Below, one piece after another: positions 35,776-48,185 of a stretch of DNA of 64,000 nucleotides (position 1 is the stretch's first letter; each line of letters starts with the position of its first letter). The DNA comes from Amphiduros pacificus (lineage: Eukaryota; Annelida; Polychaeta; Phyllodocida; Hesionidae). The DNA is taken from positions 8,244,605-8,308,604 of the forward strand of contig OX439004.1 in assembly GCA_949316495.1 (NCBI GenBank), written 5' to 3'. Under the pieces are notes generated by a model that searched no databases, was not told where the DNA came from, and saw nothing but the letters and a program-made list of their open reading frames with translations. The position numbers and the translations under genes are program-made.

Positions 35776-37218
35776 TAAGTGCTTGATCACCAAGGTAACC
35801 ACAGTAAGATTAAGTGCTTGATCACCAAGGTAACCACAGAAATAAGACTAAGTGCTTGATCACCAAAGGTAACCACAGTAAGACTAAGTGCTAGATCACC
35901 GAAGGTAACCACAGTAAGATTAAGTGCTTGATCACCGAAGGTAACCACAGTAAGACTAAGTGCTTGATCACCAAAGGTAACCATAGTAATAATACTAAGT
36001 GCTTGATCACCAAGGTAACCACAGTAGCATTAAGTGCTTGATCACCAAAGGTAACCACAGTAATAAGACTAAGTGCTTAATTACCAAAGGTAACCACAGT
36101 AATAATACTAAGTGCTTGATCACCAAGGTAACCACAGTAATAAGACTAAGTGCTTAATTACCAAAGGTAACCACAGTAATAATACTAAGTGCTTGATCAC
36201 CAAGGTAACCACAGTAATAAGACTAATTATAAGTGCTTGATTAGCAAGGTAACCACAGTAATAAGACTAAGTAATTGATCACCAAGGGTAACCACAGTAA
36301 GACTAAGTGCTTGATCACCAAAGGTAACCACAGTAAGACTAAGTGCTTAATTACCAAAGGTAACCACAGTAAGACTAAAATGCTTGATCACCAAAGGTAA
36401 CCACAGTAAGACTAAGTGCTTAATTACCAAAGGTAACCACAGTAAGACTAAGTGCTTGATCACCAAAGGTAACCACAGTAAGACTAAGTGCTTGATCACC
36501 AAAGGTAACCACAGTAAGACTAAGTGCTTAATTACCAAAGGTAACCACAGTAAGACTAAAGTGCTTGATCACCAAAGGTAACCACAGTAAGACTTTTTTT
36601 TTTTTTTTTATATAATTTTTTATTTAATTCTCATTCTATCATATTATTGTTTACAGATAGTGTTACATTTAAAATAGCTTTCTTAGAATATTCACAATTT
36701 TTATCTTTCCCATTCTTTCTAGTATGTTCATCTTACCCCTTAATTGTCCTTTCAGTCTGTGTATTATATCAAGAGGAGTTTCCCAGTTCCCATCATATTT
36801 ACATGAATTTCTGCTTTTCCATATTAACCACTTTGTTTCACCAATTATGTAGTTTGTCACAATATTATTCATAGTGTCTTTTGGCTCACTATTTCCAAAT
36901 GTCCCAAACATGATTATTTCAAATCCAATTTTGATATTTACATTGTCTATTTGTTGCAGCATGTTTGTTTTGCACTTCATCCCACACACCATCTATGCAT
37001 TCACAAAGATTTAATAAATGTTCTAGGTCTTCCTTTTCTATTGCACATTTACTACACAAACCATTTGAGAGTCCAATCTTTTCTAACTTTTGTTCTGTCC
37101 AAAAAAAAAAAAAAAAAAAAAAAAAAAGCCACAGTAAGACTTAGTGCTTGATCACAAAAGGTAACCACAGTAATACGACTAAGTGCTTGATCACCAAAGG
37201 TAACCACAGTAATGATAC
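35776..37218 (+). repeat. 36-39-bp minisatellite, interrupted by a LINE insertion
   Basis: The unit contains AAGTGCTTGATCACCAAAGG and TAACCACAGTAAGACT, with a three-base insert (AATAAGACT) in some copies and CTTAATTACC in others. About 23 copies lie left of the insertion and three to the right. The tidy 36-bp stretch at 36384-36581 opens frames on both strands but these lack any context of a gene. Confidence 0.93.
36595..37128 (-). mobile_element. 5'-truncated LINE insertion, minus strand, with 13-bp target duplication
   Basis: The minus strand encodes the C-terminal zinc-binding region of a reverse-transcriptase polyprotein: LCSKCAIEKEDLEHLLNLC (CX2C...HX4C), then GETKWLIWKSRNSCKYDGNW near the end of the frame. 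Between them the frame shifts once, near 36990. The frame ends at 36669 and is followed by about 60 bp and a 15-base poly(A) (plus-strand T run at 36595-36609). Target duplication CCACAGTAAGACT is at 36582-36594 and 37129-37141, taken from the satellite itself. Unusually, the 5' side begins with a run of 27 A on the plus strand (37101-37127). Confidence 0.85.
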
Positions 37219-37458
37219 TGTGTCATAGATAAAATAAGATGAAAAGTATAACTATTGTAAACCAAATGGATATTTAAAATATTTTAAAAGTGTAATAATG
37301 TCATATGATTTTATCATAAAGTTAAGGGTATTTAAAGATCATTACAATAAGACATGCAAATTGGTCCTGCAGTTTAATTACTCAATAATCAAAGATATGT
37401 TTTCAGCTATGTTTGTTCAGCTCATTATTTATGTTATTTAAATATGAAGATCTACCAT
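37219..37458. other. Non-coding spacer
   Basis: No structure recognised. Confidence 0.3.
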
Positions 37459-37576
37459 GAACCTGGTGAAACAGATTTTCTACTTTACGTTTGTAAAATG
37501 TGGAGTGTTTACTTATCGAATATATAGTGATATATCATTTTCTCTAAACTAAAACAGAAATCAGTTTCCCCAGGAT
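37459..37576. mobile_element. Short MITE related to 19305-19493
   Basis: Left end GAACCTGGTGAAACAGATTT; right end, read inverted, ATCCTGGGGAAACTGATTTC. The ends match imperfectly over about 20 bp and share TGAAACAGATTTTCT with the element at 19305. The interior is about 75 bp and AT-rich. Confidence 0.5.
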
Positions 37577-37744
37577 ACATATTAGCATACTGTTAGATTT
37601 ATGTTTATAAAGTCCTCTTTATTATGATCATATAATCTGCGGAACCTTTCCCCTCTAACAGATTGATATTAAGGCAAGAACATGTGAGTGCAGTGTTCAG
37701 GCTGACAGATCTCTCAAGTTGATTCTGGTGGATGGATCTCAAGA

Positions 37745-37850
37745 GTCTGAAGGAAAATAGTTTGGCACAGGGATGATCTGCAACGGTAGTTCAGCACATG
37801 GGTGATCTTCAAAAGTAGTTCAGCAAAAGGGTGATCTGCAAAAGAATATC
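37745..37850 (+). repeat. Small ~30-33-bp tandem repeat, 3-4 copies
   Basis: Units share GTAGTTCAGCA and GGGTGATCTGCAAAAG, with considerable divergence. Confidence 0.55.
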
Positions 37851-38229
37851 TGATAGGTGCAGAACATCCTCTTGAAGCACCAAGTATGAGATAAGATAAA
37901 ATAATTCTCAGAGTTGTGATGTACCACGCCACCTTTTTTCTGACTTTAAGAGATATCAAGCATCCACTACATGTATATTGAAGAAATATCCATCCTGATT
38001 ATGGAATAATAACTTCACTACAAATGCCAATTCCAAAGAGTGATATCAAAACCTGAAAGTATAAATGAAATTGGAACTAAGTAGTTTCCACAGAAAGTAG
38101 TTTCCACAAAAAAATATTTTTTATGTCGCCCAGAAATGCTTTACTTCTACAGTTTATATTTTCTCAAATATAGTTCATGTTTCCAGAACTTTATAATATT
38201 TCTGTTGTTTATGGGTGTCATATATGCCT

Positions 38230-39190
38230 CAAACCTGTAGTTCATGTCTCCCAGACATATTATCATTTCGCAGTTTATGACTCCCAGACATATCAGAAGT
38301 CTATGGGTTAATGCCTTCCAGGCATATCAGATGTCTACAGGTTAATGCCTCCCAGGTATATCAGAAGTCTACAGGTTAATGCCTCCCAGGTATATCAGAA
38401 GTCTACAGGTTAATGCCTTCCAAGCATATCAGAAGTCTACAGGTTAATGACTCCCAGACATATCAGAAGCCTACAGGTTAATGCCTTCCAGGTATATCAG
38501 AAGTCTACAGGTTAATGCCTTCCAGGCATATCAGAAGTCTACAGGTTAATGCCTTCCAGGCATATAGGAAGTCTACAGGTTAATGCCTCCCAGACAAATC
38601 AGAAGTCTACAGGTTAATGCCTTCCAAGCATATCAGAAGTCTACAGGTTAATGACTCCCAGACATATCAGAAGCCTACAGGTTAATGCCTTCCAGGTATA
38701 TCAGAAGTCTACAGGTTAATGCCTTCCAGGCATATCAGAAGTCTACAGGTTAATGCCTTCCTGGCATATAGGAAGTCTACAGGTTAATGCCTCCCAGACA
38801 TATCAGAAGTCAACGGGTTCATGCCTTCCAGGCATATAGGAAGTCTACAGGTTAATGCCTTCCAGGCATGAAAGAGGTCTACAGGTTAATGCCTTCTAGG
38901 CATATCAAAAGTCTACAAGTCAATGCCTTCCAGGCATATCAGAAGTCTACAGGTTAATGCCTCCTAGGCATTTTGGAAGTCTACAGGTTAATGCCTTCCA
39001 GACATATCAGAAGTCTACAGGTTAATGCCTCCCAGAAATATCAGAAGTCTACGGGTCAATGCCTTCCAGGCATATCAGAAATCTACAGGTTAATGCCTTC
39101 CAGGCATGTAAGAGGTCTACAGGTTAATGCCTCCCAGGCATATAGAAAGTCTACAGGTTAATGCCTCCCAGGCATATAAGACTTTTACAG
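38230..39190 (+). repeat. 34-bp minisatellite, about 27 copies
   Basis: The unit contains GTTAATGCCTTCCAGGCATA and TCAGAAGTCTACAG. Units differ mainly at CTTCCAGGC versus CTCCCAGAC. A block near 38400-38570 is repeated near 38605-38780 (period about 204 bp, six units). The left edge is diverged. Confidence 0.92.
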
Positions 39191-40659
39191 TTCTAGGTGT
39201 CTTTCTTTAATTCAATGCACAGTACCAACACTCGGTTCACAACCATTTTTTCCTTTTCCTTATTTCCTTTTCCTTATTTTTTTAACTTTAGCGTATTTAA
39301 GCTTCACTGTGCCCCTAGGGATGTTCACAATACGCATGATCACAATCATAGGGAATCTGCAAAGCTAAGATAGTGCCCGAATTCTTTGATGAATGCAATT
39401 TTCTCTCATATACAACCAAAGGGATGAAGGCTGAGGTAACAACCCTGATTGAAACGATTTATGATTCATGTGTGAAGTTTTTAAACTGACTTTCATGATC
39501 TTAAAGTATGGATATTTCTGCTCTGTACTATCCAATCCTTGAAATAGTGTTTCAAATTTACTCTGGCTTTACATTGGTTCATATAGTTCTGCCTAAATCT
39601 AGGAGCATTTGTATAACACTCAGGTGTGATAATGTCATATTATAGTTCCTTACAAGTAGTGTGAGCAATTACATTCTGAAAGTCTAATCTATAATCACAG
39701 ACCTTTTCTATTTCACTTGGAACACACCTTTCAAATTAATGAAATAATAGTGTAAGAAAACAAAAGGTAAGGTCTACACTTTCTAAAAATGCTTTGCTAT
39801 TTTAGTATTGTATGTTCTATATCCTTAGAATATGATACTTTAAAACATATTTGATATAATATGAAACATCAGATTGACAGAAACAAGTTGTTATGCCCTT
39901 ATACAGTTTCCATTTCCTTAGTTAATAAACAGTAATACTATATTTAGACACATGGCTGAGATCAAATCTATTCTTATAATTTGATTTGCAGATAGTCCAT
40001 GATCACAATGCATCACATCAACAGTCCAGGCTTTGACTAAATAATTGATTAATACGTCTTCTGACACACACCACTCTGGTAAACTAATTTTGATCTGCCA
40101 AGTCCTAAGATACAGTACTTACTGCTTTATTAAATCCCACCCATGTGTTAACTAATGCCATGTGATTAGATAGAGAATGTAATATAAATAATCAAACTGG
40201 CAGATATCAAGCAACTGAACGTTTTACAAGCAAACAAGATATCACAATTTCTTTCCTCTTTAATTGGGCTCTCATGAAAGATGATATAAATACCACAGGC
40301 GGACAGACCAAGAAAGAACCAAGAATACCCTGGTCTCAAGAGAGCATCTTATTGCAGATTCAGCAAGGTATATCATGAAATAAACATATTAAGATTCACT
40401 GTGCCGTCTGATAGATACAACTCTATCATAGCGTCGAAATAGATAATGAGAACCATAAATTATTCTCCTGACTTGGCCACCAAAATCTGATTAAGACCAA
40501 TATATAAGCGTTGCCCACTGCTTGATTTCTTTGCCAATTTAATTTTGATAGCATGAAACTGACCGTGCCTGATATGGACTTCAAACTTTATACATGGTTT
40601 ACCAATCACATATATTTATAGGCAAGAACAATTTCTGTATACAATGTCTAAAACATTAT
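39191..40659. other. Intergenic, no gene seen
   Basis: AT-rich with no recognised coding or repeats. The region just left of 40660 may hold unrecognised 5' parts of the LINE relic that follows. Confidence 0.35.
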
Positions 40660-42020
40660 ATAGCTCTAGAATTATTGAAGAAACATTACCTGTGTCTAAT
40701 CTTGCTATCTGTCTAAGCTTATTGAAAGAGTGGCAGCCAAACAATTTGTTAATCATCTTATAGTTAACAATATTCAAAGCATGTTCCAATCAGCATACAA
40801 GGAATTTCATAGTACTGAAACTGCATTATTAAAGCACACAATGATATATCAATGGACATAGATAATTATAAAACGGTGATGTTGGTTTTACTTGACTTAT
40901 CAGCAGCTTTTGACACTATAGATAAAAAAATACTTTTAAACAGACTGAGGAATTGGAGGCGCAGCACTGTAATGGTTCCGGTCATATCTGTCAAATAGAA
41001 AACAATGTTTTATTATGGAAGGAAAAAATCCGGAAATATGAATATAAATTATAGTGTGCCACAAGGCCCGGCACTTGGTCGATCCTTTTTACAACTTATA
41101 TGGAACCTCTGGTGAAAACTATTGAAAGGTATGGATTTAGACATCGTATATACGCAGATGATACTCAGCTTTACATTACCATGGACCCGAAATCTGAAAA
41201 TGAAACAAAAATATCATGCACTGAAATTAAAAAAAAATTATAAGCTTCAATAATTTTTTTTACTGGACAATGAAATGAAGATAAATGATGGTGAAACGAA
41301 AATGGTGAAACGAAAATGTGGTTTAAAAGTGGTAAATTCCTATGGAAATTATGATGGGCGAGACAAATATTTCAAGAACTAACAAAGTCAAAGAGCTAGG
41401 GGATATTTTTTTATAAGGAACTTACCATTAAGCAACAAATAAAGAAAATGTGTAAAAAAAGAAAATTTCCACGTTAAAACCTATCACAAACTGAATCGAT
41501 GAAAAAACTGCAAACACCTTAGCACATGTATTTGTTACTTGACTATGGATAGTCCCTACTGGCGGGGTTGCCAACATGTGAAATATCACAGCATGCATGA
41601 GTAGTAGGTAAAATAAAGAAAAGAGACCACATGACATAAAAACTGAGTGAGCTGCATTGGCTGCCGATGGAGGCTACAATAGATTTCTAGAAAGCGCAAC
41701 TAACCTGGAAGGTACAAAATGGCAAAGCACCTTATTGATACCCAAACATAGGACAAGACTCCTTCGGTCAACTGACAATAATAACAGTTACTATATTGTC
41801 CCCAAAATTTATTTGAGGACGTATGGTGATAGAGATTTTGAGGTACATGCGCCTAAAATCTGGAATGCCCTGCCCCTGGAAATGAAAAATTGTTATACAT
41901 TAATCAGCTTCATATCCATACTTAAAACACGCCTATACATAAAACACTATCTACAAATGCGCCATGATCAGACTTAGTCTGAAATGACGCTATATAAATA
42001 TTATTATGATTGTAAAAATT
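40660..42020 (+). mobile_element. CR1/L2-type LINE relic (reverse transcriptase and C-terminus)
   Basis: Reading through several frames, the hallmark motifs appear in order: PVSNLA (about 40690), VAAKQFVNHL, QSAYKEFHSTETALLKH, LLDLSAAFDTIDKKILL (about 40885), VPQGPALG (41056), YADDTQLYI (41151; the catalytic YADD is intact), LHWLP (41652), then APKIWNALPLEMK and FISILKTRLYIKHY (to about 41950). The tail has a GACGCTATATAAATATTATT stretch like other copies in the window. Multiple frame changes and a missing 5' half (no endonuclease seen) show a dead copy. The frame at 41657-41977 is its C-terminus. Confidence 0.9.
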
Positions 42021-42087
42021 CTTTTGCATTAAAAAGAAATTGAGATATGTACACAGGAACTTGGGGGCGAACAAAATGTGATTAATA

Positions 42088-44741
42088 GTGTGAATGCTGT
42101 CACTTTGAGTGCTTCACGGTGTGAATGTTGTGAGTTATGAGTGCTTCATGGTGTGAATATTGTCACTTATGAGTGCTTCATGATGTGAATGTTGTGAGTT
42201 ATGAGTGCTTCATGGTGTGAATATTGTCACTTATGAGTGCTTCATGATGTGAATGTTGTGAGTTATGAGTGCTTCACGGTGTCAATGTTGTGAGTTATGA
42301 GTGCTTCATGGTGTGAATGCTGTCACTTATGAGTGCTTCATGGTGTAGATGTTGTCAGTTTTGAGTGCTTCATGGTGTGAATGCTGTCAGTTATGAGTGC
42401 ATGGTGTGAATGCTGTAAGTTATGAGTGCATCATGGTGTGAATGCTGTAAGTTGTGAGTGCTTCATGGTGTGAATGCTGTCACTTATGAGTGCTTCATGG
42501 TGTGAATGTTGTCAGTTTTGAGTGCTTCATGGTGTGAATGTTGTGAGTTATGAGTGCTTCATGGTGTGAATGCTGTCAGTTGTGAGTGCTTCATGTTATG
42601 AATGTTGTCAGTTGTGAGTGCTTCATGGTGTGAATGCTGTCACTTATGAGTGCTTCATGATGTGAATGTTGTCAGTTGTGAGTGCTTCATGGTGTGAATG
42701 TTGTGAGTTATGAGTGCTTCATGGTGTGAATATTGTGAGTTATGAGTGCTTCATGGTGTGAATGTTGTGAGTTATGAGTGCTTCATGGTGTGAATATTGT
42801 CACTTATGAGTGCTTCATGGTGTGAATGCTGTAAGTTATGAGTGCTTCATGGTGTGAATGTTGTCAGTTGTGAGTGCTTCATGGTGTGAATGTTGTCAGT
42901 TTTGAGTGCTTCATGGTGTGAATGTTGTGAGTTATGAGTGCTTCATGGTGTGAATGTTGTCACTTATGAGTGCTTCATGGTGTGAATGTTGTCACTTATG
43001 AGTGCTTCATGGTGTGAATGCTGTCAGTTATGAGTGCTTCATGGTGTGAATGTTGTCAGTTTTGAGTGCTTCATGGTGTGAATGTTGTGAGTTATGAGTG
43101 CTTCATGGTGTGAATATTGTCACTTATGAGTGCTTCATGGTGTGAATGCTGTAAGTTATGAGTGCTTCATGGTGTGAATGCTGTCAGTTATGAGTGCATG
43201 GTGTGAATGCTGTAAGTTATGAGTGCATCATGGTGTGAATGCTGTAAGTTGTGAGTGCTTCATGGTGTGAATGCTGTCACTTATGAGTGCTTCATGGTGT
43301 GAATGCTGTAAGTTGTGAGTGCTTCATGGTGTGAATGCTGTCACTTATGAGTGCTTCATGGTGTGAATGTTGTCAGTTTTGAGTGCTTCATGGTGTGAAT
43401 GTTGTGAGTTATGAGTGCTTCATGGTGTGAATGCTGTCAGTTGTGAGTGCTTCATGTTATGCATGTTGTCAGTTGTGAGTGCTTCATGGTGTGAATGCTG
43501 TCAGTTATGAGTGCTTCATGGTGTGAATGTTGTCAGTTGTGAGTGCTTCATGGTGTGAATGTTGTGAGTTATGAGTGCTTCATGGTGTGAATATTGTGAG
43601 TTATGAGTGCTTCATGGTGTGAATGTTGTGAGTTATGAGTGCTTCATGGTGTGAATATTGTCACTTATGAGTGCTTCATGGTGTGAATGCTGTAAGTTAT
43701 GAGTGCTTCATGGTGTGAATGTTGTCAGTTGTGAGTGCTTCATGGTGTGAATGTTGTCAGTTTTGAGTGCTTCATGGTGTGAATGTTGTGAGTTATGAGT
43801 GCTTCATGGTGTGAATGTTGTCACTTATGAGTGCTTCATGGTGTGAATGTTGTCACTTATGAGTGCTTCATGGTGTGAATGCTGTCAGTTATGAGTGCTT
43901 CATGGTGTGAATGTTGTCAGTTTTGAGTGCTTCATGGTGTGAATGTTGTGAGTTATGAGTGCTTCATGGTGTGAATGTTGTCAGTTATGAGTGCTTCATG
44001 GTGTGAATGTTGTCAGTTTTGAGTGCTTCATGGTGTGAATGCTGTCAGTTATGAGTGCATGGTGTGAATGCTGTAAGTTATGAGTGCATCATGGTGTGAA
44101 TGCTGTAAGTTGTGAGTGCTTCATGGTGTGAATGCTGTCACTTATGAGTGCTTCATGGTGTGAATGCTGTAAGTTGTGAGTGCTTCATGGTGTGAATGCT
44201 GTCACTTATGAGTGCTTCATGGTGTGAATGTTGTCAGTTTTGAGTGCTTCATGGTGTGAATGTTGTGAGTTATGAGTGCTTCATGGTGTGAATGCTGTCA
44301 GTTGTGAGTGCTTCATGTTATGAATGTTGTCAGTTGTGAGTGCTTCATGGTGTGAATGCTGTCAGTTATGAGTGCTTCATGGTGTGAATGTTGTCAGTTG
44401 TGAGTGCTTCATGGTGTGAATGTTGTGAGTTATGAGTGCTTCATGGTGTGAATATTGTGAGTTATGAGTGCTTCATGGTGTGAATGTTGTGAGTTATGAG
44501 TGCTTCATGGTGTGAATATTGTCACTTATGAGTGCTTCATGGTGTGAATGCTGTAAGTTATGAGTGCTTCATGGTGTGAATGTTGTCAGTTGTGAGTGCT
44601 TCATGGTGTGAATGTTGTCAGTTTTGAGTGCTTCATGGTGTGAATGTTGTGAGTTATGAGTGCTTCATGGTGTGAATGTTGTCAGTTATGAGTGCTTCAT
44701 GGTGTGAATGTTGTCAGTTATGAGTGCTTCACGATGGGAGT
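42088..44741 (+). repeat. 32-bp minisatellite, about 83 copies, ~860-bp higher-order repeats
   Basis: The unit contains TGTGAATGTTGTGAGTTATG and AGTGCTTCATGG. Its variable hexamer reads GTGAGT, GTCAGT, GTAAGT or GTCACT. Marker variants recur at fixed distance: TTCATGTTAT at 42591, 43451 and 44312, and the short-unit junction GAGTGCATGGTG near 42396, 43193 and 44053. This shows about three copies of a ~27-unit block. No long open frame results. Confidence 0.93.
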
Positions 44742-45103
44742 GCTCAAAAATGTGAATTCTTTACAAAAGGTATTTCATTCTACTTTCAACCGGAATTGCT
44801 AGATCTCCGGCAAGGTCATTGACATATGTTATTTGGTTTGAACTAAACAGAACGTGCCAAAGATATTCACTTGAATAACTTAAAATTATCTCAAAATCAA
44901 TTGATATTTGTGCATAACCGATCACATCCGGCCCACTGTGAACGCGTTGACTTCGCTAGTTTGCTTGGTACATTATGGGTTCCACGTTCAACACACAAAT
45001 CAATGGTCTGGGATCAATGAGGGTTTTTTGGGATTGGGTATATGTTTAATTTGATCCACCAACTATAGCTGCAGAAGTGCTCTCAGATCAATAGCACATT
45101 GAC
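44742..45103. other. Non-coding spacer
   Basis: No structure recognised. Confidence 0.3.
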
Positions 45104-45356
45104 ACTATGCACTATGAAGATCAGACATCACCCAAACTTAGGTCAATAACCTCAGCAGAAACAAGACTAGACATATATCAACCTTCAGCCAAAAAGACCA
45201 GGCATCACCCAAACAGACCAATGGTCTCAGAAGTGTTAAGATCAGACATGCTGTACTATGAAAACCAGACATCCACTATCCTTCAGACGCAGTACATTTT
45301 ACCATGAAGAACAGACATCCACCAACCTTCAGACACAGCACACTGTATTATGAAAA
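45104..45356 (+). repeat. Degenerate ~50-65-bp tandem repeat
   Basis: Units share CAGACATCACCCAAAC or CAGACATCCACCAACC, followed by CTTCAGACACAGCACA and TATGAAAATCAG. Four to five poorly conserved copies. Confidence 0.5.
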
Positions 45357-46012
45357 TCAGTTACATATATATATATATATAATCTGTATAATAATAATTG
45401 AAATATATATATAATAATTGAAAACCGACGCATGTTTAAAATACCACCCCGGTTTAATGCATTCTGAATCCCATAAGATAGGTTTTATGTAATTGAAAAC
45501 TTAATAAAATCAGTGAAAGTTCGGATATTACCTATTGCTATAAAATATTCATATGAATGAGTGGTTTCTTAATGGCAATATACCTATGTAAAATGCAAAG
45601 GCGCCATTGAAAAAAACATATCATGGAATATATCTTGAGGAGACAGTTGATTTGATATCTATCATATGTCCCAGTGGTTTCCTGTAAGGTTTGACCTTAT
45701 ATGGACTTTATTGTGTTGAAATGTCTTATGTGTACATTTACATTTTCCACCACTGATTTTATCTCTACAATTTGGGAAATTTGGACCATACTTTATTATT
45801 ATTATCATGATAAGAAGAATTTGAACAATTAAATAAATACCCTTGGTGTTCCTGAAGTTGAACATTTATCACTATAAAACTAAATGTAGAAACACATTAA
45901 CCTACAACATTTGAGATATAGGTTCTTGTCACAGTGATAGAGTGCATTATGCCTCTTCATAGCAACAACTGACCTCCTTCCAAGGATGATAGTGTGACCC
46001 CCTTCAGGATGC
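45357..46012. other. Non-coding stretch with short AT microsatellites
   Basis: Short TA runs near 45366 and 45404. The open frame at 45662-45865 (minus) has no recognisable domain. Confidence 0.35.
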
Positions 46013-46850
46013 ATGTATGGTAGAATGACCCATCCACTATGCCTGGTCTGTATGGTAGAATGACCCCTCCACCATGCCTGGTCTGTATGGTAGAATGACC
46101 CCTCCACCCTGCCTGGCCTGTATGGTAGAATGACCCCTCCACCCTGCCTGGCCTGTATGTTAGAATGACCCCTCCACTATGCCTGGCCTGTATGGTAGAA
46201 TGACCCCTCCACTATGCCTGGCCTGTATGTTAGAATGACCCCTCCACCCTGCCTGGCCTGTATGTTAGAATGACCCCTCCACCCTGCCTGGCCTGTATGG
46301 TAGAATGACCCCTCCACTATGCCTGGTCTGTATGGTAGAATGACCCCTCCACCATGCCTGGTCTGTATGGTAGAATGACCCCTCCACTATGCCTGGCCTG
46401 TATGGTAGAATGACCCCTCCACCCTGCCTGGCCTGTATGGTAGAATGACCCCTCCACCCTGCCTGTATGGCAGAATGACCCCTCCACCATACCTAGTCTG
46501 TTTGAGGGAATGACCCCTCCACCATGCCTAGCTCCTCCAACCCTCCGCCCTACATGGTAGAATCACCCCTCCATGTCTAGCCTTATGGTAGAGTGACCCC
46601 TCCACCATGCCTGGCCTGTATGGTAGAATGACCCCTCCACTATGCCTGGCCTGTATGGCAGAATGACCCCTCCATCATACCTAGTCTGTTTGAGGGAATG
46701 ACCCCTTCACCATGCCTAGCCCCTCCAACCCCTCCTCCCTACATGTATGGTAGAATCACCCCTCCGCCCTACATGTATGGTAGAATCACCCCTCCGCCCT
46801 ACATGTCTGGTAGAATCACCCCTCCATGCCTAGCCTTATGGTAGAGTGGC
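46013..46850 (+). repeat. 35-bp minisatellite, about 23 copies
   Basis: The unit contains TATGGTAGAATGACCCCTCC and ACCCTGCCTGGCCTG. The right third (from about 46470) is diverged, with CTAGTCTGTTTGAGGGAATG and CCCTACATG variants. Short minus-strand open frames are by-products. Confidence 0.92.
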
Positions 46851-47137
46851 CCCCACCAGTCTGGTTGTGACAGACAGTGCATCAGTTCAATGTGTTTGTA
46901 GTTGCTTGGCTTGCAGTGTCACGTAGATGTTCTGTCTGACAATACAGGCAGCTCACACATATCAGCAATGTACACAATGCAGGCAGACCTGTATATACCT
47001 GCGCCGTATTTATCACAACACAAGCATTGTTCGCCCAGCAATATATCTCACTACCAGGGATCCAGGCTGATACTCTTGGCCTTTCTCATTCAGGAATGCT
47101 GGAGATTCTATAGGAACACACTTCAAAACACAAGGGC
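46851..47137. other. Spacer between two minisatellites
   Basis: No gene. The open frame at 46902-47168 has no recognisable domain. Confidence 0.35.
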
Positions 47138-48185
47138 TATGGGTTCCTATGGGGACACTCCATTATAGAGAGAGGCTGGGTGTTCCTGTGGGGGACATTC
47201 CATCAAACAGAGAGACTGGGAGTTCCTATGGGGGACACTCCATCATACAGAGAGACTGGGAGTTCCTATGGGGGACACTCCATCATACAGAGAGGCTGGG
47301 TGTTCCTATGGGGGACATTCCATCATACAGAGAGACTGGGTGTTCCTATGGGGAACATTCAATCATTCAAAGAGGCTGGGTGTTCCTGTGGGGGACATTC
47401 CATCAAACAGAGAGACTGGGAGTTCCTATGGGGGACACTCCATCATACAGAGAGGCTGGGTGTTCCTATGGGGGACATTCCATCATAGAGAGAGGCTGGG
47501 TGTTCCTATGGGGAACATTCAATCATTCAAAGAGGCTGGGTGTTCCTGTGGGGGACATTCCATCAAACAGAGAGACTGGGAGTTCCTATGGGGGACACTC
47601 CATCATACAGAGAGGCTGGGTGTTCCTATGGGGGACATTCCATCAAACAGAGAGGCTGGGTGTTCCTATGGGAGACATTCCATCATACAGAGAGGCTGGG
47701 TGTTCCTATGGGGAACATTCAATCATTCAAAGAGGCTGGGTGTTCCTGTGGGGGACATTCCATCAAACAGAGAGACTGGGAGTTCCTATGGGGGACACTC
47801 CATCATACAGAGAGGCTGGGTGTTTTTATGGGGGACATTCCATCATTCAGAGAGGCTGGGTGTTCCTATGGGGGACATTCCATCATTCAGAGAGGCTGGG
47901 TGTTCCTATGGGGTCACTATCATACAGAGGGAATGAATTCCTTGGGGGACACTCTATCGTATTGAGAGACTGAATTCCTTGGGGGCACTCCACCATACAG
48001 AGAGGCATAGAGTTGTTGGGGGTCACTATCATACAGAGAAGCTTAGGGCTAATATTAGGACCACCCTCATATAGAGACTAGGAGACCAAGGGGGACACTC
48101 CATTGTACTGGGAGGACAAGAGTTCCTTTGGGGGACACTCTATTATACAGAGTGGCTAGGTGGGGCACTCGTATGGGGGTGAATC
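47138..48185 (+). repeat. 40-bp minisatellite, about 20 clean copies, then diverged ones
   Basis: The unit contains GAGAGACTGGGAGTTCCTAT and GGGGGACACTCCATCATACA. Copies are regular to about 47925 and decayed to about 48185. Sets of four or five units recur (TGTTCCTGTG at 47181, 47381, 47541 and 47741; spacing 200, 160, 200 bp). All three plus-strand frames are open over most of it because 40 is not a multiple of three and the unit lacks stops. The longest frame is 274 codons (47149-47973). No domain or exon context supports a gene. Confidence 0.93.
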
